From: Hephaestia mangrovi
Lineage (GTDB): Bacteria; Pseudomonadota; Alphaproteobacteria; Sphingomonadales; Sphingomonadaceae
NCBI RefSeq assembly: GCF_019880555.1
Contig: NZ_JAINVU010000001.1
Location: forward strand, 496,001 to 560,000
Length of the DNA: 64,000 bases
Reading direction: 5' to 3'
The first letter of the stretch is position 1; each line of letters opens with the position of its first letter. The notes under the pieces were generated by a model that saw only the letters and a program-made list of their open reading frames with translations, searched no databases and was not told where the DNA came from. This document shows, in pieces, positions 9,312 through 18,460 of the stretch. The position numbers and the translations under genes were made by a program.

Positions 9312-10046
9312 ATGATCGAGACCGTTCTGCCGCCCGCCATCGTCCTCGTCCGTCCGCAGCTCGGCGAGAATATCGGCAAGGCGGCGCGCGCGATGCTCAA
9401 TTTCGGGCTGACCGAGATGCGTCTCGTCACCCCGCGCGACGGCTGGCCGAACCCGAGCGCGGGGCCGGCCGCGTCGGGCGCCGATATCGTGCTGGAAGGC
9501 GCGCGGGTGTTCGACAGCGTTGCCGAGGCGGTGGCGGATTGCGCGCATGTCTATGCGACGACGGTGCGCAAACGCGGCGTGACCAAGCCGGTGCTGACGC
9601 CCGAAGCCGCGTCGCGCGAGATCCACGGGCAGGTCGGGCGCTCGGCGATCCTGTTCGGGCCCGAGCGATCCGGGCTGGAGACCGACGACGTCGCGCTGGC
9701 GCGGACGATCGTGACGGTGCCGATCAATCCCGAGTTCGGCTCGCTCAACCTCGCGCAGGCGGTGATTCTGGTCGCTTATGAATGGTCGAAGGGGATGGCG
9801 CTGGCCTCGCCGCCCGAGACCGAGCTCGATCCGCCGGCATCGCAGGAGGAGTTCGAAGGCATGATCGGGCAGCTCGACGACATGCTCGAACGCACCGGCT
9901 TCTTCCATCCGCCCGAGCGCACGCCGGCGACCAGGCGAACGCTGCGGACGATGCTGACCAAGCCGGGCTGGTCGAGCCAGGAATTGCGCACGCTGCGCGG
10001 CGTGCTGAGCGCGCTCGACGGCGCGAAGCGGCCGCGCGGAGGATAG
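9312..10046 (+). CDS. trmJ: tRNA (cytidine/uridine-2'-O-)-methyltransferase TrmJ
   Basis: 244 aa SPOUT-superfamily protein. Motif 1 reads RPQLGENIGKAARAMLNFGL, motif 2 ILFGPERSGLETDD, and motif 3 NPEFGSLNLAQAV, which together form the trefoil-knot SAM site of SpoU/TrmH enzymes. The N-terminal start directly on the knot and the C-terminal helical tail are TrmJ-like. It methylates the ribose at position 32 of tRNA anticodon loops. It lies 32 bp after the HAD genes, so it may be the last gene of that operon, though it has no pathway link to them. It converges on the GH92 gene with only 16 bp between the stops. Confidence 0.88.
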   Translation: MIETVLPPAIVLVRPQLGENIGKAARAMLNFGLTEMRLVTPRDGWPNPSAGPAASGADIVLEGARVFDSVAEAVADCAHVYATTVRKRGVTKPVLTPEAASREIHGQVGRSAILFGPERSGLETDDVALARTIVTVPINPEFGSLNLAQAVILVAYEWSKGMALASPPETELDPPASQEEFEGMIGQLDDMLERTGFFHPPERTPATRRTLRTMLTKPGWSSQELRTLRGVLSALDGAKRPRGG

Positions 10047-10058
10047 GCGTCCGCGCGG
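10032..10058. terminator. 9-bp perfect hairpin between convergent trmJ and GH92 genes
   Basis: CCGCGCGGA at 10032-10040 pairs with TCCGCGCGG at 10050-10058, leaving a 9-nt loop that contains the trmJ stop codon. There is no T-run on either side, so this is at best a bidirectional transcription barrier or 3'-end stabiliser, not a classical intrinsic terminator. Confidence 0.4.
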
Positions 10059-10062
10059 GGGG

Positions 10063-12414
10063 TCAGCGTTTGCCGAACCCCGTCATCGAATAGGGGCGCG
10101 CGGCGACGGAGGTCGCCCAGGTCTTGTTGGGCGTCGCCTGCATGGTGAAGTGCAACTCGCCGCCGCTCTCGATCTCGTCATGCGTGATGTAGCTGCGGGT
10201 GAGCGGCTTGCCGTTGAGCGTCACGCTGCCGACGTAGCGGTTCGCGTCGGACAGATTGTCCGCGGTGATCGTGAAATGCTTGCCCGACGGCAGATTGATG
10301 ACCGCCTTGTCGACGAACGGCCTGCCGATGACATATTGCCCGCTGCCCGGCGTCACCGGATAGAAGCCCATCGAGGTGAAGATCAGCCAGGCCGACATCT
10401 GCCCGAGATCGTCATTGCCCGCGAAGCCATCGGGCGTGATGCGATACTGGCTGTCGACGATCTGCTTCAGTCGTTCCTGCGTGCGCCATGGCTGGCCGGC
10501 ATATTCGTAGAGATAGGCGACCGAATGGCTCGGCTCGTTGCCGTGGATATATTGGCCGATCAACCCGGCGATATCCTCCGAGTCCGAATAATCGAGCTTC
10601 GAATTGTCGTAATTGAACATCGCGTCGAGCTTCTTGACCGTCGCCGCGTCGCCACCCAGCGCCTTGATAAGCCCGCCCTCGTCCTGCGGCATAAACCACG
10701 AATATTGCCAGGCATTGCCCTCGGTATAATCCGAGCCGTATTTGATCGAGGTCGGCGTGAACGGCTCGCGGAACTTGCCGTTTGAAAGTCGCGCGCGGAC
10801 CCAGCCTTGCTTGAAATCGAAGCTGTTGCGCCAATTCTGCGCGCGCTTGAAGAAGGTCGCGGCGATATCGTCCTTGCCCATCTTCTTGGCCATCATCGCG
10901 ATGGTCCAGTCGTCATAGGCATATTCGACCGTCTTCGATGCCGCCTCGGGCTCGTGGTCGATCGGCACATAGCCGAGCTTCATGTAATCCTTGAGGTCGC
11001 CATATTGGCCATAGGTTGCGCTGGCGACCATTGCCTTGAGCGCGGCGTCGGCATCGAAGCCCTTGATGCCCTTGAGATATGCGTCGGCGATGACGGGCAC
11101 GGCGTGATAGCCGATCATGCACCAGGTTTCCTGCCCCTGGAACTGCCAGACGGGCAGGATGCCGAACGGGCTGTCCTGTTGGCTGGCGATCAGCGAGTTG
11201 ATGAAATCGGCATTCTTCGCATCGGGCTCGATGATCGTCATCAGCGGATGCTCGGCGCGGAAGGTATCCCATAGCGAGAAGGTCGAATGGAAAGTGAAGC
11301 CATCGGCCTTGTGGACCTGATTGTCCGGCCCGCGATAGCGCCCGTCGGCATCGCCCGCGACCGAGGGAGCGAGCAGCGTGTGGTAAAGCGCGGTGTAGAA
11401 GCTGGTGCGCTCGTCCTTGGAAGCGGACACGTCGATCGCGCTCAGCGCCGATTGCCACGCGGCGACGGTCTTGGCCTCGATCTGATCGAAATTGCCGGGC
11501 TCGCTGGCGAGATTGGCGATCGCGCCCTTTTCGTCGACCGACGAGATCGCGATCTTGACCTCCAGCGGCTTGGCCAGCGTGCCGAAATCGAACCGCCCGA
11601 CGAGATCGCGCCCGGTAATCGCCTGCACGTCGTCCTCGCCGCGCCCGGGGCCCTGAAAGCCCTTGTAGACGACGTCATCGCCCCGATCGACGAAGGCATG
11701 GTCCTTGAGCGGGGCGGAGAAGCGCATCGCGAAATAAAGCTTGCGATCGGGCGCCCAGCCGCGCGTCTGGCGGCTGCCGACGATCGTGCCGTCGGGCATG
11801 ATGCGCAGCGACGACCACAGCACCTTGCCGGGGTAATTATAGATGCTCGATCGCATGTCGAGGACAAGGTGCGCTGCCTGGCTTGCCGGGAACGTGTAAC
11901 GGTGCACGCCGACGCGCGTCCCCGCGGTCATTTCGGCGCGGACGCCGGGGTCTGAGAGCGTCACCGCATAATAGCCCGGCCGCGCCGTTTCGGTATCGTG
12001 GCTGAAGCGCGAGCGATAGCCCGAGCCGGGGGTATCTGACGTGCCCGGATCGAGCTTCACCGCCGCCGCGTCGCCGACCGCCGGCGCGATCAGGAAATCG
12101 CCGAGATCGCTGTGCCCGGCGCCCGAGAAATGCGTCATCGAGAAGCCGAGGATCGTCGGATCCTTATATTGATAGCCGGCCGCCCACGGATAGCTCTGCT
12201 TGAAGTTCTTGATCTCGGTGTCGGGGCTGAGTTGGACCATCCCGAACGGCGCGGTCGCGCCCGGGAAAGTGTGGCCACCGCCGCTCGTCCCGATCATCGG
12301 ATCGACCGCATCATAGGCGCTCGATTGCGGCGGCGCGGCGAAGCCCGCGATCGAGGTGGAGACCAGGGCTGCTGCACCGAGCAGCCGGGCGACGCGCGAG
12401 CGGGTGAATGTCAT
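10063..12414 (-). CDS. GH92 family alpha-mannosidase, exported
   Basis: 783 aa from ATG 12412-12414 (MTFTRSRVARLLGAAA); a 12-codon longer frame is possible but would precede the signal peptide with a basic stretch. A Sec signal peptide ends near SIAGFAAPP. The mature part starts VDPMIGTSGGGHTFPGATAP and contains GFSMTHFSGAGHSDLGD, both signatures of GH92 exo-mannosidases (calcium-dependent, inverting). The (alpha/alpha)6 barrel and C-terminal region (GNDDLGQMSAW, FYPVTPGSGQYVIG) are complete. It probably trims alpha-linked mannose from glycans in the periplasm or outside the cell. No SusC/D-like or other sugar-utilisation genes are adjacent. Confidence 0.92.
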   Translation of the reverse strand: MTFTRSRVARLLGAAALVSTSIAGFAAPPQSSAYDAVDPMIGTSGGGHTFPGATAPFGMVQLSPDTEIKNFKQSYPWAAGYQYKDPTILGFSMTHFSGAGHSDLGDFLIAPAVGDAAAVKLDPGTSDTPGSGYRSRFSHDTETARPGYYAVTLSDPGVRAEMTAGTRVGVHRYTFPASQAAHLVLDMRSSIYNYPGKVLWSSLRIMPDGTIVGSRQTRGWAPDRKLYFAMRFSAPLKDHAFVDRGDDVVYKGFQGPGRGEDDVQAITGRDLVGRFDFGTLAKPLEVKIAISSVDEKGAIANLASEPGNFDQIEAKTVAAWQSALSAIDVSASKDERTSFYTALYHTLLAPSVAGDADGRYRGPDNQVHKADGFTFHSTFSLWDTFRAEHPLMTIIEPDAKNADFINSLIASQQDSPFGILPVWQFQGQETWCMIGYHAVPVIADAYLKGIKGFDADAALKAMVASATYGQYGDLKDYMKLGYVPIDHEPEAASKTVEYAYDDWTIAMMAKKMGKDDIAATFFKRAQNWRNSFDFKQGWVRARLSNGKFREPFTPTSIKYGSDYTEGNAWQYSWFMPQDEGGLIKALGGDAATVKKLDAMFNYDNSKLDYSDSEDIAGLIGQYIHGNEPSHSVAYLYEYAGQPWRTQERLKQIVDSQYRITPDGFAGNDDLGQMSAWLIFTSMGFYPVTPGSGQYVIGRPFVDKAVINLPSGKHFTITADNLSDANRYVGSVTLNGKPLTRSYITHDEIESGGELHFTMQATPNKTWATSVAARPYSMTGFGKR

Positions 12415-12490
12415 GCGGGCGGTTAAAGCAAATCGTTTTCGATAAGTCACCCGACTTCGCGCCGCGCCTGCTTGTCGCTATACCGAAACA

Positions 12491-13648
12491 ATGGCCATCC
12501 GCACCGCACCGCGCCCCAACGCCGATCCCGACGCCGACTGGAGCCTCCCCGCCTGGCTCTATCACGATCCCGATTATTTCGCGGTCGAGATGGCACGCGT
12601 GATGCGGCCAAGCTGGCAGGTCGTCTGCCACGTCAGCGATATTCCCGCGGCGGGCGATTGGCACACGCTCGAGTTTCTCGGCGAAAGCATCCTCGTCATT
12701 CGAGGGGGCGACGAAGAGGTGCGCGCTTTCACCAATGTCTGCCGCCATCGCGGCTCCCGGCTGGTGGACGGCAGCAGCGGCTGCGCGAAGAAGCTGGTCT
12801 GCCCCTACCATGCCTGGACTTACGATCTCGATGGACGGCTGGTGGGTGTGCCGAACCGCCGCGATTACGCGTCACTCGACATGACGGCCAGCGGCCTCGC
12901 GCCGGTCGAACTCGAACTCTGGCGCGGCTTCGTCTTTGTCCGGCTCGAAGCGGGCGGGCCTTCGGTCGCCGCGATGATGGCGCCGTATGAAGCGATGATC
13001 GAGACCTATCGCTTCGAGAACTTGCGCGCGCTCGGCCGCGTCACGATGCGCCCGCGCGCGGTCAACTGGAAGAACGTCGCCGACAATTATTCGGACGGCC
13101 TGCATATCCCGGTCGCGCATCCCGGCCTCACTCGGCTGTTCGGTCGCGGCTACGGCGTCGAGGCCGAAACCCACGTCGATCGCATGTGGGGCGAACTGGT
13201 CGAGCGGCCGTCCGCGAACCTGTCCGAACGCGCCTATCAGCATTTCCTGCCCGCGGTGGCACACTTGCCCGATAGCCATCAGCGGCTGTGGCTCTATTTC
13301 AAGCTGTGGCCCAACGTCGCGTTCGACATCTATCCGGATCAGATCGACTTCATGCAGTTCCTGCCCGTGTCCCCCACCGAAACGCTGATCCGCGAGATCA
13401 GCTACGCGCTTTCCGATGATCGCCGCGAGATGAGGGCCGCGCGCTACCTCAATTGGCGGATCAACCGCCAGGTCAATGCCGAGGACACCGCGCTGATCGC
13501 GCGCGTGCAGGCCGGGATGGCGTCCGACAGCTTCACCGTCGGCCCGATCGGCGAGAGCGAGGTGTGCCTGCGCAATTTCGCGCGGAAGATCAGGGAGCTG
13601 ATCCCGGAGGCGCGCGAGCATCGCAAGCCGGCGGGGTGGTCGCGATGA
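12491..13648 (+). CDS. Rieske non-haem iron oxygenase, alpha subunit
   Basis: 385 aa. The Rieske [2Fe-2S] motif is CRH (C84, H86) and CPYH (C104, H107), with 17 residues between, the standard spacing. The catalytic domain has NVADNYSDGLHIPVAHPGL, carrying the bridging Asp and the two His ligands of mononuclear iron. Such enzymes hydroxylate or demethylate aromatic rings and quaternary amines. Substrate is not evident. The stop overlaps the start of an FAD oxidoreductase (ATGA), and an amino-acid permease converges from the other side. No separate ferredoxin, reductase or beta subunit gene is nearby, so electron donors must be encoded elsewhere. It is divergent from the GH92 gene across 76 bp. 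Confidence 0.88.
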   Translation: MAIRTAPRPNADPDADWSLPAWLYHDPDYFAVEMARVMRPSWQVVCHVSDIPAAGDWHTLEFLGESILVIRGGDEEVRAFTNVCRHRGSRLVDGSSGCAKKLVCPYHAWTYDLDGRLVGVPNRRDYASLDMTASGLAPVELELWRGFVFVRLEAGGPSVAAMMAPYEAMIETYRFENLRALGRVTMRPRAVNWKNVADNYSDGLHIPVAHPGLTRLFGRGYGVEAETHVDRMWGELVERPSANLSERAYQHFLPAVAHLPDSHQRLWLYFKLWPNVAFDIYPDQIDFMQFLPVSPTETLIREISYALSDDRREMRAARYLNWRINRQVNAEDTALIARVQAGMASDSFTVGPIGESEVCLRNFARKIRELIPEAREHRKPAGWSR

Positions 13649-15249
13649 AATACGATGCCGTCATCATCGGCGCGGGGCACAACGGCCTCGTCTGCGCATT
13701 CTATCTCGCGCGCGCGGGGCTGAAGGTCCGTGTCGTCGAGCGGCGCGCCGTGGTTGGTGGCGCGGCGGTGACGGAGGAATTCCACCCCGGTTTCCGCAAT
13801 TCGGTGGCGAGCTACACCGTCAGCCTGCTGCAGCCCAAGGTGATCGCCGACATGAAGCTCGCCGATCACGGCTATCGGGTGATCGAACGCCCGATCTCCA
13901 ACTTCCTGCCGCAGCCCGATGGCGGCTATCTCAAGCTCGGCGGCGGGCTCGAGCGGACGCGGGCCGAGTTCCGCAGGTTCTCGAACCGCGACGCCGAAAC
14001 ACTGCCGACCTATTACGATGCGCTCGAAAACGTCGCCGAAGTGCTGCGCGATCTCGCGCTCAAGGCGCCGCCCAACGTCGGCGACGGGTTGCGCACGCTG
14101 ATCGACGGCGCGGCGCAGGGCCGGCTGCTGGCGAAGATGCCGCTCGACCAGCAGCGCGACGTGCTCGACCTGTTCGTCAAATCTGCGCGCCAGTTTCTCG
14201 ATGGCTGGTTCGAGAGCGAGCCGGTCAAGGCCGCATTCGGTTTCGACGCGGTGGTCGGCAATTATGCCAGCCCGGACACGCCCGGATCGGCCTATGTCCT
14301 GCTCCACCACGTCTTCGGCGAGGTCAACGGCAAGAAGGGGGCCTGGGGCCACTCGGTTGGGGGAATGGGGGCGATCACCCAGGCTATGGCCGCGGTGTGC
14401 CGCGAGGCGGGCGTCGAGATCAGCCTCGACTCGCCCGTCAGCCGCGTACTCGTCGAAAATGGCAAGGCGGTGGGCGTCAAACTGACGAGCGGCGAGGAAG
14501 TGATCAGCGACACGGTGATCGCCAATGTCGGGCCGAAGCTGCTGTACGAGCGCCTGATCGACCCGAGCGACCTGACCGACGAATTCCACCGCCGCATCCG
14601 CGCCTTCAAGGCCGGATCGGGCACCTTCCGCATGAACGTCGCGCTCTCCGAGCTGCCGCGCTTCACCTGCCTGCCCGAACCGGGCGAGCACCATCAGGCC
14701 GGCATCATCCTCGCCCCCACGCTCGATTACATGGATCGCGCGTTCACCGACGCGAAGATCCACGGTTGGTCGAAGCGCCCGATCGTCGAGATGCTGATCC
14801 CCTCGACCGTCGACGACAGCCTCGCGCCGCCGGGACAGCATGTCGCCAGCCTGTTCTGCCAGCAATTCGCCCCCGAACTCCCCGATGGTCGCGACTGGGA
14901 TGACGAGGAGGATGCCGCCGCCGAGACGATCATCGACACCGTCGAGGCCGTCGCGCCCGGCTTCCGCAGGTCGATCCTCGGCACGATGATCCTCTCGCCC
15001 AAGGGGCTGGAGCGCAAATTCGGCCTGATCGGCGGCGATATCATGCACGGCAACATGACGCTCGACCAGCTCTGGGCGGCGCGCCCGGTGCTCGGCAACG
15101 CCGCCTATCGCGGGCCGATCCGCGGGCTCTATATGTGCGGCGCCGGCACCCATCCCGGCGGCGGCGTCACCGGCGCGCCGGGGCACAATGCCGCGCGCGA
15201 AGTGCTACGCGACCGCAGCCTGCTCGGCCGCTTCCGCCGCCGGGCGTGA
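13645..15249 (+). CDS. FAD-dependent oxidoreductase of the phytoene desaturase/PYROXD2-like family
   Basis: 534 aa from ATG 13645, overlapping the Rieske gene stop by 4 bp. The N-terminal dinucleotide-binding fold is VIIGAGHNGLVCAFYLARAG (GxGxxG at 9-14) with E32 at the end of the second strand, then VVGGAAVTEE. The C-terminus GPIRGLYMCGAGTHPGGGV is the second FAD contact typical of amine-oxidase/phytoene-desaturase folds. No carotenoid genes are near, and the sequence is closer in style to PYROXD2-like proteins than to CrtI. Coupling to the Rieske oxygenase suggests sequential oxidation of one substrate. The last 45 bp overlap the 3' end of the convergent permease gene. Confidence 0.82.
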   Translation: MKYDAVIIGAGHNGLVCAFYLARAGLKVRVVERRAVVGGAAVTEEFHPGFRNSVASYTVSLLQPKVIADMKLADHGYRVIERPISNFLPQPDGGYLKLGGGLERTRAEFRRFSNRDAETLPTYYDALENVAEVLRDLALKAPPNVGDGLRTLIDGAAQGRLLAKMPLDQQRDVLDLFVKSARQFLDGWFESEPVKAAFGFDAVVGNYASPDTPGSAYVLLHHVFGEVNGKKGAWGHSVGGMGAITQAMAAVCREAGVEISLDSPVSRVLVENGKAVGVKLTSGEEVISDTVIANVGPKLLYERLIDPSDLTDEFHRRIRAFKAGSGTFRMNVALSELPRFTCLPEPGEHHQAGIILAPTLDYMDRAFTDAKIHGWSKRPIVEMLIPSTVDDSLAPPGQHVASLFCQQFAPELPDGRDWDDEEDAAAETIIDTVEAVAPGFRRSILGTMILSPKGLERKFGLIGGDIMHGNMTLDQLWAARPVLGNAAYRGPIRGLYMCGAGTHPGGGVTGAPGHNAAREVLRDRSLLGRFRRRA

Positions 15250-16566
15250 GCGGCGCATCAGCAGGAACACCGGAATGCCGCTCAGGAACAGGATCGCGCT
15301 CCACTTGTCCGAGCCGAGCCCGATCCCGACCAGCGCCCAGATCGCGAAGGCGAGCCCCGCGATCGCCAGCGCGGGCACTGTCGGCCGGCGCCCGAAGCGG
15401 CCGCGGGCATATTCGGTCAGCGCGGCGATCATCACGAAGAAATAGACGATCAGCGTGATCGCGGTCGACATCATCCCCATGAACACGAACATCGCGCCCA
15501 TCGACTTGGCGTAGTTCGAGGCGACCAGCACCGAGGCGAGCCCGCTCGACAGCAATTGCGCGCGCACGGGCGTCGCCCGCGCGGATAGCCGCGCGAACCA
15601 GCGCGGGAACAGCCCGTCATGCGCCAGCGCGGTGGGCAACTCGCCCTGCACCAGCACCCAGCCGTTGAGCGTGCCCAATACGCTGATCGTGGCGAACAGG
15701 GTAATCAGCGCCGCCGGCCCCGGCGCCCAGAAATGCGCGACGAAGGTGCCGAACGGCGCATTCGAACCGGCGATGGCGTCTGCCGGCATCATCAGGATGA
15801 TCCCTGAGCAGACGATCAGATAGAACGCGCCCGTCGCCAGCGTGCCGAGCGAGGTGGCGCGCGGGACGGTGCGATCGGGATCGACCACGCGGCCGGCCGG
15901 CACGGTCGCGGCCTCGAAGCCGATCATCGGCCACATCGTCAGCCCCGCCGCCGCGCTGATCGCGCCCAATCCGATCGTCTCGCCGCGATACGTCGCCAGC
16001 GAGGCCGTGCCGTGCACCGTGAGCACGCCAATGACGATCAGGATCACCGCGGCGAACGGCACCAGCTTGAGCAGCGTCGTCACCACCTGCACGCGGCCGG
16101 CGATGCCGACGCCCCACAGGTTGATCGCGGTGAACAGCCAGATCAGCCCGATCGCGACCAATGCCGGCAATCCCGGCACCGCCGCAATCCCCGGAAAGAA
16201 GCTCGACAGATAGCTCACCGCCGCGATCGCGATCGCCGCATTGGCGCTCCACACCGATATCCAGTAGCTCCAGGCGACCAGGAAGCCGCCCATTTCGCCG
16301 AACGCCTGGCGCGCATAGACATAGGGGCCGCCGCTTTCGGGCATCACGCGGGCGAGATGCGCGAACACCCGCGCCATGCACAGCACCCCGGCGATCGCGA
16401 CCAGCCAGCCGAAGACGGCATTCCAGCCGAACGGCGCCAGCGCCGCGGGCAGCAGGAAGATGCCCGATCCGATCATGCTGCCCATCACCAGCGCGAGGCA
16501 CATCCAGAAACCGAGCGCGCGCGGCGGCTCGGCGGGTACGACGGTCACGGTCTCGGTCGTCGTCAT
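15205..16566 (-). CDS. APC-superfamily amino acid permease
   Basis: 453 aa from ATG 16564-16566 (MTTTETVTVV); an 8-codon longer frame is possible. About 12 hydrophobic segments are visible. The first membrane helix contains GSMIGSGIFLLPAAL, the conserved unwound substrate-binding segment of APC transporters (GSGIF), and ESGGPYVYARQAFG follows in helix 3, as in AdiC/YjeH-like members. It should import or exchange an amino acid or amine across the inner membrane. It overlaps the convergent FAD oxidoreductase gene by 45 bp at the 3' end, and may supply that pathway with substrate (inference). Confidence 0.88.
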   Translation of the reverse strand: MTTTETVTVVPAEPPRALGFWMCLALVMGSMIGSGIFLLPAALAPFGWNAVFGWLVAIAGVLCMARVFAHLARVMPESGGPYVYARQAFGEMGGFLVAWSYWISVWSANAAIAIAAVSYLSSFFPGIAAVPGLPALVAIGLIWLFTAINLWGVGIAGRVQVVTTLLKLVPFAAVILIVIGVLTVHGTASLATYRGETIGLGAISAAAGLTMWPMIGFEAATVPAGRVVDPDRTVPRATSLGTLATGAFYLIVCSGIILMMPADAIAGSNAPFGTFVAHFWAPGPAALITLFATISVLGTLNGWVLVQGELPTALAHDGLFPRWFARLSARATPVRAQLLSSGLASVLVASNYAKSMGAMFVFMGMMSTAITLIVYFFVMIAALTEYARGRFGRRPTVPALAIAGLAFAIWALVGIGLGSDKWSAILFLSGIPVFLLMRRSRPAAEAAEQAAVA

Positions 16567-16602
16567 CGGTGCCCCCCAAAAAGGCCCCACGGACGACGCA
16601 GC

Positions 16603-17079
16603 CTATCGGGCTTGGGCGAGCCGCGCCAGCGCCTTTCCGGTAACGCGTTCGATGCGCCATTCCGCGATCATCTCGGCGCCCTGGCTGGTGTAGAAATCGA
16701 TCGCCGGCTGGTTCCAGTCGAGCACCGCCCATTCGAACCGCGCGCAATCGCGCTCGACCGCGATCGCGGCGAGATGCTTGAGCAAATGCGTGCCGACCTC
16801 GGTGCCGCGTGCCTCGGGCGTGACGTAGAGGTCTTCGAGATACAGGCCCTTCTTTCCCGTCCAGGTCGAGAAATTGTGGAAAAAGACCGCGAAACCCACC
16901 GCGGCGCCGTCGCGCTCGGCGATCACCGCCTCGGCGCATTTCTCGACGAACAGCGCGCGATCGAGCGCTTCTTCATCGGCCTCGACCGCATCGGGCTCGC
17001 GCTCGAACGCGGCGAGATCGCGCACGAAGCGCAGGATGGTGGGCACGTCGTTGCGCCCGGCGGGGCGGATGATGGTCAT
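16603..17079 (-). CDS. GNAT family N-acetyltransferase
   Basis: 158 aa from ATG 17077-17079, overlapping the stop of the upstream EamA gene (ATGA). Motif A, which binds acetyl-CoA, is visible as LYLEDLYVTPEARGTEVGTH followed by LLKHLAAIA. The VLDWNQPAIDFYTSQGAE segment is motif B of GNAT proteins. The pattern resembles diamine (spermidine/thialysine) acetyltransferases: FFHNFSTWTGKKGLYLED is typical of SAT-like enzymes. Substrate is inferred only. It is co-transcribed with an EamA transporter. Confidence 0.85.
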   Translation of the reverse strand: MTIIRPAGRNDVPTILRFVRDLAAFEREPDAVEADEEALDRALFVEKCAEAVIAERDGAAVGFAVFFHNFSTWTGKKGLYLEDLYVTPEARGTEVGTHLLKHLAAIAVERDCARFEWAVLDWNQPAIDFYTSQGAEMIAEWRIERVTGKALARLAQAR

Positions 17080-17984
17080 GCGGCAGCCTCCGTTTGCGGC
17101 GCGGGCTGGGCGGAGCCGCGCACCGCGACCACGCACCCGGCGATGATCAGCGCCGCGCCGCCAACCGTATAAGGCGACACGCGCTCGTCGAACACCAGGA
17201 AGCCGAGGATACCCGACCAGACGAACGCGGTATATTCGACTGGCGCCAGCACCTGCGCCTCGGCGCGCGCATAGGCCCAGGCGAGCATCACCGCCGAGAT
17301 CGATCCGAGTACCGCCGCGCCGGCGATGCGCGGAAGCTCGGCGACCTCCGGCAACCCGGAAAACCACGGCGCGCCGAGCAGCAGCACGCCGCCGAGCACG
17401 ATGCTGGTGAACAACGCCACTTCGAGCGAATCCGCCACCTGCGCCTGCCGTCTCAACAGGATCAGGCTCACCGCATAGAGCAGCGAGGCGACGAGGATCG
17501 CCAGCGATCCCAGCACATGCGCGGTCGAGGCCTGCGCCTCGATCTCGCCCGCGGCGATCGCCAGCACGCCGAGGCTGGCGACCGCCGAGCCCCAGATCGC
17601 GCTGCGCCTGATCCGCTCGCCCAGCGTCACCGCGGCGAGGTAGAGTGCGATCAGCGGCGCCAGGAAGGTCAGCGCGACGCCCTGCGCCATCGGCACGCGC
17701 ACCAGTCCCCAGAAGAACAGCACCACCGAGGCGCCAGCCGCCAGCCCGCGCCACCAGTGCAGCCGCAGCGCCTCACGCGTCGGCCACGGCCGCCGCCGGA
17801 CGAGGAACACCGGCCCGAGCAGCAGCACGCCGGCGATCGAGCGCCACAACACCGCGCTATACGCGCCACTGGCGATCGACAGCCCCTTCATCAGCGCATC
17901 CATGCACGAATAGCTGGCGATCCCGACCGCGGCGACGGCAAAGGCAAACTGGGGGCTCCGCGCACGGGTCATACGCGGTGGCAT
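17076..17984 (-). CDS. EamA/DMT-superfamily transporter
   Basis: 302 aa from ATG 17982-17984, which follows a G-rich stretch that could serve as ribosome binding site; an internal ATG four codons later (17972) is almost as likely. Upstream frame extension runs into repeats and was discounted. About ten hydrophobic helices form two EamA repeats (VLWRSIAGVLLLGPVFLV in the first, PVEYTAFVWSGILGFLVF in the second). The family exports metabolites such as amino acids or purines. Shares a transcription unit with the GNAT gene. Confidence 0.85.
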   Translation of the reverse strand: MPPRMTRARSPQFAFAVAAVGIASYSCMDALMKGLSIASGAYSAVLWRSIAGVLLLGPVFLVRRRPWPTREALRLHWWRGLAAGASVVLFFWGLVRVPMAQGVALTFLAPLIALYLAAVTLGERIRRSAIWGSAVASLGVLAIAAGEIEAQASTAHVLGSLAILVASLLYAVSLILLRRQAQVADSLEVALFTSIVLGGVLLLGAPWFSGLPEVAELPRIAGAAVLGSISAVMLAWAYARAEAQVLAPVEYTAFVWSGILGFLVFDERVSPYTVGGAALIIAGCVVAVRGSAQPAPQTEAAA

Positions 17985-18018
17985 ACCGCCCCCGCCGCGC
18001 CCGGCAAACCCAAACGAT

Positions 18019-18072
18019 CCTCCCCGTTCACGGGGAGGGGGACCAAGCCGCAAAGCGGCTTGGTGGAGGGGC
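18019..18072. repeat. Solitary two-hairpin REP-like element
   Basis: Hairpin 1 is CCTCCCC paired with GGGGAGG across a short loop; hairpin 2 is ACCAAGCCGC paired with GCGGCTTGGT across AAA. A purine-rich GGAGGGGC tail follows. The order (pyrimidine-rich hairpin, variable hairpin, G-rich tail) is the same as in the elements at 18281-18460 and around the DUF559 gene, so they belong to one family. Confidence 0.75.
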
Positions 18073-18280
18073 GGCGCCACCAGCGACCCGCTTGCTTTTA
18101 CGCAATCCGGCGAGAACCAACCAACGCCCCCCAACCGTCACCCCGCGCAGGCGGAGATCCAGACTTGCCATGCCCCCGCCAAGCAAGACACGCGTCGCGA
18201 CATCGGGTCAACTCGCGCCCGCGCCTTCCCAAACGCGCCGACAATGAACGGCGAGGATTTGGGTGGCAGCGGATGCCGAT

Positions 18281-18460
18281 ATCCTCTCCCCCTGGCGGGA
18301 GAGGATACGGAGCCTTGGCAGCTTGCTGCCTAGGCGTAGTTGGTGAGGGGGATGCGCGGCTGTGCCGCGCGCGAGGCGAGGCCTCGCATCCCCCTCACTA
18401 AGCTCTGCTAGGCGGCAGAGCCGCCAAGCGCCGCTATTCTCTCCCGCAAGGGGAGAGAAA
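18281..18460. repeat. Inverted pair of two-hairpin REP-like elements (BIME-like)
   Basis: The left half (18281-18358) and the reverse complement of the right half (18381-18460) align closely: TCTCCC(N)GGGAGA hairpin, then a variable stem around TTGGC..GCC, then a shared GTGAGGGGGATGCG end. The variable stems differ in sequence but remain paired in both halves (GGCAGC/GCTGCC against GGCGGC/GCCGCC), which points to selection on structure. Confidence 0.8.
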
